Positions 1 through 7,830 of a DNA stretch of 64,000 nucleotides are shown here, one piece after another. Source of the stretch: Pseudomonas sp. FP453 (lineage in GTDB: Bacteria; Pseudomonadota; Gammaproteobacteria; Pseudomonadales; Pseudomonadaceae); the NCBI RefSeq assembly GCF_030687495.1, contig NZ_CP117435.1, positions 310,001 to 374,000 on the forward strand, given 5' to 3'. A model generated the notes under the pieces. It did no database searches and was not told where the DNA came from. It saw only the letters and a program-made list of their open reading frames with translations. The position numbers and the translations under genes were made by a program. Each line of letters opens with the position of its first letter. Position 1 is the stretch's first letter.

Positions 1-1875
1 GTCGGCGTAACGGTCGCCCACCAGGGTCAAGCCGGTTTCCGCGTACCAGCCCATCTCTGGTTTCCAGGTGATGAACAGGCTGCCATTGCGCTTGGCCACG
101 TCGTTGACGCGCTTGCCTTCAAAGCCGTTGTTGTCCTTCACCACCGTGGCGTCCTGCAGGCCAATCCCCCCGCGTACATACCAGTTGCCGACGATCTTGC
201 CGGTGGCGGTCAACTCGACGCCGCGTGAGCGTTGCAGGCCGCTGAGCAGCGTAATGGTGCGGTCCAGTGGGTCGGCGGTGCGGCGGTTGTAGAGTTCCAG
301 TTCGTACACGGCCAGGGTGGTGCTCAGGCGGTCGTCGAGCCAGTCGCTTTTGACGCCGATTTCCTTTTGCTTGGTCAGCTCGGGGCTCAAGTCGTTGGCG
401 CCGCTGGTGGCGCTCGGGGTGATGCCGATCAGGCCGCCGCCCGCTGGGGAGAACGTCTTGCTCCACGAGGCGTAGAACGAGTGGTTTTCCAGGGGCGTCC
501 ACACCAGGCCGATGCGTGGGCTGGCGTTATGGCTGTCGACGTTTTGCTGGAGGTTGTTGATTTTGTTCTTGGTGTCGACTTCAAAGCGGTCGTAGCGCAA
601 GCCGGCGAGGACTTGCCATTGATCGTTCAGGCGCAGTTGGTCCTGCACGTAGACGGCACGGCTTTCGACTTCGGTGTGGTTGTTGCTCGATAGGCTCATG
701 CGCCCGGTGTGGCTCAAGTGGCGATTGGGCTGGTTGAGGTCGAGGCGCGGCACGCTCGTGCCGCCGTTGTAGAGCTTCGGATCGCGGCGTTGGCTGCCCA
801 TTTCGACGCCGGTGAGCAGGCGATGCTCCAGGCCGAAGGTGCTGAAGCTGCCTTCCAGTTCGACGTTGTTGGTGATGTTGAAGGTGCGCAGGTCCTGCTG
901 CCAGCGCTGGCGCGTGACGCTGTTGGTCGCGGGCACGTAAGCGACTTGATACGTGTTGTCGAAATCGCTGTCGAGTTTGAACAGACCGAGCGTCTGGCGC
1001 AGTTGCCAGTTGTCGTTGAGCTCATAGGCGAGCTTGGAGCGCAGCGACTGGGACTTGTCGTCGATGTAGTCGCGGCTGTCGCCGTAGGTGGTGCTGCGGC
1101 TCACATCGGCCGGGCGACCGTTGACGCCGGGGATGCCGCGATCGGGCGTGCGGTTGTAGCGGCTGTATTCGTATTGCACCAGCCAGTTCAGGTCGGGCGT
1201 GAGCTGCCAGCTCATGGACGGTGCGAACAGTTGGCGGTTGCCGCTGACGCCATGACGGAAGCTGTTGTTGTCCTGGTTGCCCATGTTCAGGCGCAGGCTG
1301 ATGGTGTCGCTGGGGTCAGTGCTCAAGTCGGCGTACAGGCTGCGCAAATCATTGCTGCCGCCCTGGGCTTCGATGCTGGATTTATGCCCGGCGGTGGGCA
1401 GTTTGCTCACGCGGTTGACGATCCCTCCCTGACCGCCTCGCCCGTAGAGTACTGCGGCTGGGCCCTTGAGCACTTCGATGCGCTCGATGTTATGCAGGTC
1501 TCGGACGTATTGGCTGTCGTCGCGGATGCCGTCGAGGTAGAAGTCGTTGCTCGCGTCGAAACCGCGAATGCGCAGGCTGTCGAAGCGCGTATCGGCGCCG
1601 CTGCTGACGTTGGGAATGCCGCTCAACGCCTGGCCCAGGTCATTGGTGCCGTAGGACCGCAGGCTTTCCGTCTTCACCGAGTCGATGGCCTGGGGCACAT
1701 AACGCACCGGGGTGGCTGTGCGCGTGGCGGTGCTGGTTTCCTTGATGCGTGGGTCGTCTTCGTCAGCTTCGGCGCTGATCGACGTAGTGGGCAAGGTGGT
1801 GGCAGCACAGGCAAAACCAGCAGACAGCAGAACGGAGAGCCCAAGTGTGATGGGCGTCAGGCGTGGGGCAGGCAT
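1..1875 (-). CDS. TonB-dependent siderophore receptor, catecholate type (3' end outside window)
   Basis: Outer-membrane receptor for ferric siderophore uptake driven by TonB. The minus strand is open from an ATG at 1875 to base 1 (625 codons), so the C-terminal part of the barrel lies outside the window. The N-terminus is a Sec signal peptide (MPAPRLTPITLGLSVLLSAG...ACA). A plug domain follows with the usual receptor motifs, including RIRGFDASNDFYLDGIRDD and IEVLKGPAAVLYGRGG. There is no STN signalling domain, so it is probably controlled directly by Fur, not by a sigma factor, like Fiu/CirA-type receptors. A Fur-box match lies about 45 bp upstream. The ribosome-binding site is weak, so the start is a best guess. 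Ligand not determined. Confidence 0.88.
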   Translation of the reverse strand, partial: MPAPRLTPITLGLSVLLSAGFACAATTLPTTSISAEADEDDPRIKETSTATRTATPVRYVPQAIDSVKTESLRSYGTNDLGQALSGIPNVSSGADTRFDSLRIRGFDASNDFYLDGIRDDSQYVRDLHNIERIEVLKGPAAVLYGRGGQGGIVNRVSKLPTAGHKSSIEAQGGSNDLRSLYADLSTDPSDTISLRLNMGNQDNNSFRHGVSGNRQLFAPSMSWQLTPDLNWLVQYEYSRYNRTPDRGIPGVNGRPADVSRSTTYGDSRDYIDDKSQSLRSKLAYELNDNWQLRQTLGLFKLDSDFDNTYQVAYVPATNSVTRQRWQQDLRTFNITNNVELEGSFSTFGLEHRLLTGVEMGSQRRDPKLYNGGTSVPRLDLNQPNRHLSHTGRMSLSSNNHTEVESRAVYVQDQLRLNDQWQVLAGLRYDRFEVDTKNKINNLQQNVDSHNASPRIGLVWTPLENHSFYASWSKTFSPAGGGLIGITPSATSGANDLSPELTKQKEIGVKSDWLDDRLSTTLAVYELELYNRRTADPLDRTITLLSGLQRSRGVELTATGKIVGNWYVRGGIGLQDATVVKDNNGFEGKRVNDVAKRNGSLFITWKPEMGWYAETGLTLVGDRYAD

Positions 1876-1920
1876 GGGGAAATGTATCCGAATTGTTTGG
1901 GAGGAGAATTGCGCGTTAAT

Positions 1921-1939
1921 GGTAATGCTTTGCATTAAC
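1921..1939. promoter_or_regulatory. Fur box upstream of the TonB receptor
   Basis: On the minus strand this 19-mer matches the classical Fur consensus GATAATGATAATCATTATC at 14 of 19 positions. It sits inside a larger inverted repeat: GCGTTAATG at 1913-1921 and CATTAACGC at 1933-1941. Its place just upstream of the receptor start fits iron repression. Confidence 0.65.
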
Positions 1940-2087
1940 GCTCGTGATGGATTCCCAAATGTATCGGCTTTGAAATGTGTTACAGAATGTGTTTAACGAC
2001 CCGGTTGATAGGGTTTTTTGTCGTTTTCAGAAGCGCTGTAGGCCGTTGCTTAGAATTATTTCGCCTAAATACAGACGATTCGCGAAA

Positions 2088-2117
2088 TTGACACATAGTT
2101 CCGGGCGCGACTAGGAT
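2088..2117 (+). promoter_or_regulatory. sigma-70 type promoter
   Basis: TTGACA (2088-2093), an 18-bp spacer and TAGGAT (2112-2117). The predicted start of transcription is near 2124, ahead of a strong terminator hairpin at 2166-2204 and about 160 bp before the porin start. Confidence 0.5.
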
Positions 2118-2123
2118 TGCGCC

Positions 2124-2204
2124 CAACGCCTGTGGCTAACAGCCATGACTCATCCAATAAAAAAAGGCCCGCGGCAGTTCAGTCGTCCGCGGGTCTTCTT
2201 TTTT
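2124..2204 (+). ncRNA. candidate small RNA or attenuated leader upstream of the porin
   Basis: A good promoter at 2088-2117 is followed within about 80 bp by a complete intrinsic terminator and no plausible reading frame. The product would be a short RNA of about 80 nt with an A-rich single-stranded stretch (CAATAAAAAAAG) and a U-rich 3' tail, both typical of Hfq-binding RNAs. It could equally be a porin leader whose terminator attenuates transcription. I do not recognise the RNA family. Confidence 0.4.
2166..2204 (+). terminator. intrinsic terminator ahead of the porin gene
   Basis: The stem CCCGCGG (2168-2174) pairs with CCGCGGG (2187-2193), followed by TCTTCTTTTTT. An A-run on the left side would also let it work in the minus direction. 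Confidence 0.7.
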
Positions 2205-2284
2205 CCGGGAAAAGTCGATACCAGAAAGCAATACGGAGCCTGGTGTCATAGCGCGTACTCAACCAGTAATAAGGAATATAAGAA

Positions 2285-3580
2285 ATGTTGAAGCAACGGA
2301 TGAGTCTGATCGCTCTGGGGATTTTGAGCGCATCGACAGCAATGGCCAACGACCAGGAACAATCCAAGGGTTTCGTTGAAGACAGCCACCTGAACATCGC
2401 GGCACGTAACGCTTACATCAGCCGTGACTACAAAAACCACAACCAGGACAAAGCTGAATGGGGCCAAGGCTTCATCGGCAAGTTCGAGTCCGGTTTCACC
2501 CAAGGCACCGTGGGTGTGGGTGTGGACGTACTGGGCCAATACGCTATCCGTCTGGACGGTGGTAAAGGTCGCAGCGGCGGCGGCGGCATCGACTTCTTCA
2601 AGCAAGGCGACAGCGGCGCGGCCGCCAACGACCTGGCCAAGGGCGGCGCAGCTGTTAAGGCGCGTATCTCCAACACCGTACTGAAATACGGTCAGCAACT
2701 GCCGAACGTACCGGTCCTGGCCTACGACAGTGGCCGTCTGCTGGCGGAAACCTACGAGGGCACCTCGATCGTTTCCAAAGAAATCGCCGGCCTGCAACTG
2801 GACGCTGGTCATTTCACCAAGCAAGGCCGTAAAAGCGCCGAAGGCAGCGACAGCGGCCACCTGAAAAGCATCGACTACGTCGGCGGTAGCTACAAGTTCA
2901 CCGAAAGCCTGTCGGCCGCGCTGTACGCTTCCGATATGCAGGACGTGCTGAAGAAGCAATACGTCAACGTGAACTACGTGCTGGCCCTGCCAGAGAAGCA
3001 GTCGCTGACCTTTGACTTCAACGGCTACAAAACCAAGCTGGACAAAGATTTCGCCCAGCTGACCCAAGGCGATCAAGACGCCCGCGACAACAAAATCTGG
3101 AGCCTGGCGGCTACTTGGGCTGTTGGCGCACACAGCTTCACCGTCGCTCACCAGCGCAGCACCGGTGACACCGGCTACCTGTACAGCGGCTACCACCAGG
3201 ACAACAAGAACAGCGGCATTGGCGACGGTGGCAACACCATCCTGTTGGCCAACTCCTACTGGTCTGACTTCAACGGCAAGGACGAGCGTTCCTGGCAGGT
3301 TGGCTACGGCCTGGACTTCAGCGCCTACGGCGTGCCTGGCCTGAGCTACAACGTGGCTTACGTGCGCGGCACCAACATTGACGACGGTACCAACCGTGGC
3401 AATGGCACCGAGCGCGAAATCTTCAACCAGTTCAAGTACGTGGTTCAGAGCGGCCCAGCCAAAGACCTGAGCCTGCGTGCTCGTGCCTCGTGGTTGCGCG
3501 TTTCGAACAACGCCAGCAACTACAACATTGGCGGTAACGAACTGCGTCTGTTCGCTGACTACCCGATCAACGTTTTCTAA
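2285..3580 (+). CDS. OprD-family outer-membrane porin
   Basis: Substrate-specific outer-membrane channel of the Pseudomonas OprD/Occ family, which takes up basic amino acids or small carboxylates. It has 431 residues, close to the usual 420-440. A signal peptide (MLKQRMSLIALGILSASTAMA) precedes the mature N-terminus with the family pattern SHLNIAARNAYISRDYK and WGQGFIGKFESG. The C-terminus NELRLFADYPINVF ends in phenylalanine, as expected for a beta-barrel assembly signal. AAGGA lies 11 bp before the ATG. It is monocistronic, with terminators on both sides. The exact substrate cannot be told from sequence. Confidence 0.92.
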   Translation: MLKQRMSLIALGILSASTAMANDQEQSKGFVEDSHLNIAARNAYISRDYKNHNQDKAEWGQGFIGKFESGFTQGTVGVGVDVLGQYAIRLDGGKGRSGGGGIDFFKQGDSGAAANDLAKGGAAVKARISNTVLKYGQQLPNVPVLAYDSGRLLAETYEGTSIVSKEIAGLQLDAGHFTKQGRKSAEGSDSGHLKSIDYVGGSYKFTESLSAALYASDMQDVLKKQYVNVNYVLALPEKQSLTFDFNGYKTKLDKDFAQLTQGDQDARDNKIWSLAATWAVGAHSFTVAHQRSTGDTGYLYSGYHQDNKNSGIGDGGNTILLANSYWSDFNGKDERSWQVGYGLDFSAYGVPGLSYNVAYVRGTNIDDGTNRGNGTEREIFNQFKYVVQSGPAKDLSLRARASWLRVSNNASNYNIGGNELRLFADYPINVF

Positions 3581-3612
3581 GTGATCGGTTGTAGCGTCTG
3601 ATTTCAGGCGAT

Positions 3613-3642
3613 AAAAAACCCCGACTGGTTCGGGGTTTTTTT
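3613..3642. terminator. bidirectional terminator between porin and M48 protease
   Basis: The stem AACCCCGA / TCGGGGTT is flanked by an A-run on the left and a T-run on the right, so it can stop transcription from both convergent genes. Confidence 0.85.
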
Positions 3643-3653
3643 ATGCCGCGGGA

Positions 3654-5783
3654 TCAGTCCTCGCGGTGCTGCAAAATGCTGCGGGCCAGTGCGGCGTTCT
3701 TGTAGTCGAGCATCACCGACAGTCCTTCATAGGGCTCGATTTTTTTTCCGTCGATGCACAGCTGCGCCATCAGCAGCAGCACCTGGCGCTTCTTCTTGTT
3801 GACCCGTACACCGGGCACGCCGAATGCGGTCTTGCGCGTTTCGGGCAAAGGCGCCTCGGGTGTCAGTTGGATCGTCACCCAGATCCCCTGGACGAACTGC
3901 AGCGTGATCTCGTCGATATGCGCGATGGGCAGCGGCTGCGCCAAATTGTTGAATACAAAATGCTCGGGCGTGAGGCGCAAGGCGGTCTGCGGTGCGCGCT
4001 TGAAGCGGCGGATGCCCAGCCACAACAGGGCCAGGCCAATCATTCCAAGGCACGCGCCTGCGCCGAGCGCCGACAGCGGCGTGCCCTTCATGCGCTCCGG
4101 GGCAAGCCAGGGGCGGCTTATGGCAAACAGGCCCGCCAGCACGAAGGGCAGGCCCGACAGCGCCATCAACGTGCCGCGCCACGGGCCGCCTTCGTGCAAT
4201 TCACGCTCGCCTGCGGCCGAAGCCGCCAGGGTTTCCAGCAGGTGGGTGTGCGCCGAGTCTTCGGATGCCGCCACCGCGATCAAGTCCTGCGTCAATTGCT
4301 CGCGCAGTGTGTGCGGCGCGTTGAAGCAGGCATCGATCTGCCCGTTCGCGGCGTCGGCGTCCACGGCGCGGGTGGCGCTGTGCATCGCGTCTTCCAGCGG
4401 TACGTGCAGGGCCTGCAAGCGCTCGCCATTGGACGGATGGGAATCGGTTGGGTGTGGCTGATGAATGTCCAGCGCCTCGGCTGGCAGGTGCAGCTCAGCG
4501 CCTTGCAGCGCGTTGAGCACGGCAGCGGGCAAGTCGCGTTCAGCGGCGTTTTCGCACGCGGTCATCAGCGCGTCGTCGATCGGCGCCTGCAACACCGAGA
4601 CCCGCAACAATGCCGAAGCGGCAGCCCCATTGCCCACCAGCCGTGCGCCGGCGGCATCCGCGAGCAATTCGCGCTCGCGGCTCCAATGGTTCACCGCATG
4701 ATCAAAGCGCTGCATGAAAAACTCACCGAGCATGAACGACGGGCGCATCAGGCGGCCCTGGATCGGGTCGCTGGCCGCCATGGTTTCGAGCAACCCGCAG
4801 AGGCTGCGGTGGACCCCGTCGTAGATCGGCAAGAAGCGCAGGCTGTAGGCGGTGTCGTCGCCGGCAAAGTGCGCCAGCTCATGGCCGATCACTGCGCCGA
4901 TTTCCTCACGGTCCAGCAGCCCCAGGTACAGCAACGGGAGATGCAGGGTGCGCCCGCGCAACGGGGTTTCGGCGGGCATCACCAGGGCATCGCTGGAGGT
5001 CACGTAGAAGCCCTGGGTCAGGCTCACCACGATATGCTCCGGCGGCAACGCGCCCAACTTGGCCGCCAGCTCATCGACGTGGCGCCACAGGCCCGGCGCC
5101 TGTTCCGGCGTGACGCGCTGCCCGAACATCTCCAGCGGCGTGGGTTCGAACATCGCCAGCATGGGGCGCAGTTGCTTGAGCAACAGCCAGATCGAATACA
5201 GGCAAAACGCAGCGACGACCCCCAGGATGCCCATCAGCTTCATCTCGCCGCTGCCAAGCCGGCCGACATGCCACAACGCCAGGCCCTCGAAGAGCAGCAC
5301 CAGCGCCACCGTCGCGGCCATCGCCACCACATGGCTCACCAGCACGTAGGGCAACAGGCGACTGCCGAGGGAGAACACCTGCAACAACGTCTGCCGCGAC
5401 TGCTGCGCGCGGTGCCCGGCCCAGTGTGTGCCAGCGAGTGCGGCCAGGCCGATGAGGGCCGCGAGCGACCCGAGGCCGATCACCCATGGCGCCAGTGCGT
5501 GCAGGACGCGGTTGATGCGGTGGGCGGTGGGCAGCTCGGCTTCGGTTTTTTCCACCCGCGCGATGGCCTCTTGAACGGTGATGAGGCCCTCGGGTGGGGG
5601 GATTGCCGATGCGGGTTGTCTGGCGGCTACCGCTTGCAGGGGTTGTTTGTAGTTCGCGAGGTTGAGGCGCAATTCAACCAGCGCCGTGGCGGCGCGGTCA
5701 GCCCGCTGAAGCTCCCAGCCGCCAAGGGCGGCCAGGAGCATGGGGAAAACAACCAGCAGGCAGATCAGTTTCAGGGCGTTCAT
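3654..5783 (-). CDS. M48-family integral-membrane metalloprotease
   Basis: Probable zinc metalloprotease of the M48 (HtpX/Ste24-like) superfamily. It has 709 residues. An N-terminal membrane anchor is at about residues 1-22, with further hydrophobic segments near 97-118, 142-172 and 184-204. The zinc motif HELAH is at about residues 301-305 and a downstream glutamate-containing segment (WSREREL) fits the third ligand. Two more hydrophobic segments lie in the C-terminal third, followed by a soluble tail. It is the last gene of a four-gene minus-strand cluster, 66 bp after the M48 lipoprotein gene and ahead of a terminator. It is longer than HtpX (about 290 residues). The substrate is unknown. 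Confidence 0.82.
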   Translation of the reverse strand: MNALKLICLLVVFPMLLAALGGWELQRADRAATALVELRLNLANYKQPLQAVAARQPASAIPPPEGLITVQEAIARVEKTEAELPTAHRINRVLHALAPWVIGLGSLAALIGLAALAGTHWAGHRAQQSRQTLLQVFSLGSRLLPYVLVSHVVAMAATVALVLLFEGLALWHVGRLGSGEMKLMGILGVVAAFCLYSIWLLLKQLRPMLAMFEPTPLEMFGQRVTPEQAPGLWRHVDELAAKLGALPPEHIVVSLTQGFYVTSSDALVMPAETPLRGRTLHLPLLYLGLLDREEIGAVIGHELAHFAGDDTAYSLRFLPIYDGVHRSLCGLLETMAASDPIQGRLMRPSFMLGEFFMQRFDHAVNHWSRERELLADAAGARLVGNGAAASALLRVSVLQAPIDDALMTACENAAERDLPAAVLNALQGAELHLPAEALDIHQPHPTDSHPSNGERLQALHVPLEDAMHSATRAVDADAANGQIDACFNAPHTLREQLTQDLIAVAASEDSAHTHLLETLAASAAGERELHEGGPWRGTLMALSGLPFVLAGLFAISRPWLAPERMKGTPLSALGAGACLGMIGLALLWLGIRRFKRAPQTALRLTPEHFVFNNLAQPLPIAHIDEITLQFVQGIWVTIQLTPEAPLPETRKTAFGVPGVRVNKKKRQVLLLMAQLCIDGKKIEPYEGLSVMLDYKNAALARSILQHRED

Positions 5784-5849
5784 GGGAGTCCGTTCACAAC
5801 GCGGGAAATTTTCCGGTTATACCGAAGAACCGCGTTTAAGGGATACCCG

Positions 5850-7415
5850 TCAGGCCTTCACCGGCGCCAGTTTCTTGCAGTTCTCCTTGCGCGTCGGGTA
5901 CTGCTCGCACTTGCGCAGCACGCTTTGCACCTGTTGCGCGTTCTGCATTTGTTGATTGGCCAGCAGCTTCTCGGTGATGAACAGCTCTTCCGAACCGAGG
6001 TGGCGCTCGGCCTTGTCGATCATCGCCAGCGCCGATTGCCCATCGCCGCGCTTGAGGTGGTAGCTGATCATCAGGTCATAGGTCGAAGGGCCGGCCAGCG
6101 ACCAGTCCTTGATCGCCTGCAACTCCTTGATCGCCTCGCTGCTTCGGCCCTGGGCCAGGCGCACGGTGTAGGCGGTGCGACGGATGCCCGGTTGGTCCTT
6201 GACCGGCGAGGCCAGCGCCTTGCGCACAAAACCATCGGCATCGGACACCTTGTTTTTCTCCAGGGCGTCGATGGCGAAGTAGGCGTCTTTATAGCCCTGC
6301 ATGGCCTTCGCCACCTGCGGCGTGTTCTTCATCGTCGTCCAGCTTTGCGGGCTGACCCGGGCGCGGCGTTCCTGGCGGTATTCGCGCTGCAAGTACTGGC
6401 GCAGCTCGGTGTCGCGGTCCATCGCCGACATGTGCGAGCGGTTGAAATACTGAGTGGTCGCGGTGATGCCGGTGGTCAGGCCGTCCTTGACCAGCACGTC
6501 CAGCTCTTTGGTGAACTGGTTGAGGTTGAACTGCTGCAACGAGTCCTGCATGGCGTTCTTGCGCGCGGTGAGAAAGCCGGTGAGCAACGGTTTTTGCTTG
6601 CCCTGGAAGTCATTCAAGCGCTCCAGGCTATGAGTGGCGGCGCGGGGCGCGTAGCCGGCGCGGATCATCAGGTCGGTGCCGAGCAAGTCGGCCTGGTCTT
6701 CCTGGCTGCGGCCCCAGGCGGTGCTCCACACGTGGTCGGAAAAGGTGTTGGCCAACGTGGTGTACAGCACCGTGTTGCCGATGGTTTTCTGCGTGCCGGC
6801 CGGGTCTTTGCTGAACACTTTCATGGTGCCGGAGCTGCGGTCGATGCCGGTATCGGCGGCCATGGTGGCCAGGGCGACCGTGGACGCGACCGTGGTGAAC
6901 ATCTCTTTCTGCTGCTGGAAGGCGGCCATGCGGTCATGGTGATGCAGCAGCACGTGGCTCATCTCGTGGCCGAGCATCGCGGCGATTTCATCTTCGCTGC
7001 CGACGTTATCGAGCATGCCCAGGGGCACGAACAGGTTGCCGTACGGGTCCGCTGAAGGCCCGAAGCCGTAGCTGTCGGTGATCTTCACCTGCAAGGTCGG
7101 CAACTCACCCGGCCAGCCTTTGGACAGGCGCGTGACGATGCCCTGCAAGTACACCTGCAACATCGGGATATCCACCAGGTTCTGCTGGCGCGCTTCAGCT
7201 GCCGGCACCGCGCGGCCGTCGTAGCTCAAGCGTTGCTGGCTCTGGCGTTGCGGGTCGAGCTTGTAGTACTGGCGCACGTCGGTGTTGTCCACGTAGTGGC
7301 CCTGCACCCTGGATTGGGTCGAAGGGCCCACCAGGTTCATGAAGGCCTGGTCCGCCCCCTTCAATGTCGCGCAACCGCTCAGCAGTGCGCTGGCCAGCAA
7401 TAGATATCCCTTCAC
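5850..7415 (-). CDS. M48-family metalloprotease lipoprotein with C-terminal helical repeats
   Basis: Periplasmic or outer-membrane-facing zinc protease related to LoiP/BepA. From the GTG at 7415 it has 521 residues. The signal peptide ends in a lipobox (LLSGC, cysteine at about residue 15), so the mature protein is lipidated. The catalytic motif HEMSH lies near residue 150, followed by VLLHHHDR. The C-terminal part (about 330-500) is helical and TPR-like (FVRKALASPV, IKELQAIKDWSL, SALAMIDKAERHLG). A GTG at 7421 is also possible, but AAGGAG ends only one base before it. It is seven bases before 7415, so I prefer the second GTG. It starts 12 bp after the upstream small gene, which implies co-transcription. 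Confidence 0.85.
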   Translation of the reverse strand: MKGYLLLASALLSGCATLKGADQAFMNLVGPSTQSRVQGHYVDNTDVRQYYKLDPQRQSQQRLSYDGRAVPAAEARQQNLVDIPMLQVYLQGIVTRLSKGWPGELPTLQVKITDSYGFGPSADPYGNLFVPLGMLDNVGSEDEIAAMLGHEMSHVLLHHHDRMAAFQQQKEMFTTVASTVALATMAADTGIDRSSGTMKVFSKDPAGTQKTIGNTVLYTTLANTFSDHVWSTAWGRSQEDQADLLGTDLMIRAGYAPRAATHSLERLNDFQGKQKPLLTGFLTARKNAMQDSLQQFNLNQFTKELDVLVKDGLTTGITATTQYFNRSHMSAMDRDTELRQYLQREYRQERRARVSPQSWTTMKNTPQVAKAMQGYKDAYFAIDALEKNKVSDADGFVRKALASPVKDQPGIRRTAYTVRLAQGRSSEAIKELQAIKDWSLAGPSTYDLMISYHLKRGDGQSALAMIDKAERHLGSEELFITEKLLANQQMQNAQQVQSVLRKCEQYPTRKENCKKLAPVKA

Positions 7416-7427
7416 CGCCACGCTCCT

Positions 7428-7793
7428 TTATTGATTGCAGCCCGCACCAAAACCGATGGTGGAGTTGTTGCGGCTGTCTTTGGTCTGGCTCTTGGTCAGG
7501 CCCTGGCAAGGCAGCTCGACGATATTGAGCGGCGGCACGATGCGCAGGTCCATGGTGTCCAGCCAGACCTTCTGGCCGGCCAGTTCCACCTGTACCAGGT
7601 CGAGCGCCTTGTTGTACTGCAACACCGGCACGGGTTGGCTGGGCGTGTCTTTTTTCGGCAGCTCGCGCTGTTGTTTGCCCTGCTCATCCAGCACCGCCAC
7701 CGGGTCGGCGAGGAAGGCCATGATGTTGTGGGTTTCGGCCCAGGCGCCTTGAGTGAAGAGGGCAGCGAGCAATACGATCAGGTGTTTGTTCAT
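7428..7793 (-). CDS. small periplasmic protein, SH3-like, function unknown
   Basis: A 121-residue secreted protein with a clear signal peptide (MNKHLIVLLAALFTQGAWA). The mature part has the look of a bacterial SH3 fold: a VAVLDEQG strand, a PVPVLQYNKALDLVQVEL core and a closing KVWLDTMDLRIVP that resembles the end of SH3b domains. Two cysteines near the C-terminus (LPCQGL and GAGCNQ) could form a disulphide. AAGGA lies about 10 bp before the ATG at 7793. The long in-frame extension upstream of this ATG is low-complexity and unlikely to be translated. It lies between the CHASE2 gene and the M48 lipoprotein gene, so it may be an accessory or inhibitor of that protease. That role is inference. 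Confidence 0.7.
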   Translation of the reverse strand: MNKHLIVLLAALFTQGAWAETHNIMAFLADPVAVLDEQGKQQRELPKKDTPSQPVPVLQYNKALDLVQVELAGQKVWLDTMDLRIVPPLNIVELPCQGLTKSQTKDSRNNSTIGFGAGCNQ

Positions 7794-7830
7794 CCTTGGG
7801 TTCCTTGAGTCAAAAAATACAACGGCGCCT

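Noticed and set aside
709..1938. 409-codon plus-strand frame opposite the first TonB receptor
   Set aside because: Valine/alanine-rich antisense shadow of a clear receptor gene.
3666..7055. 1,129-codon plus-strand frame across both M48 genes
   Set aside because: It runs antisense through two genes with catalytic motifs on the minus strand; composition (His/Arg/Gln-rich) is that of a shadow frame.
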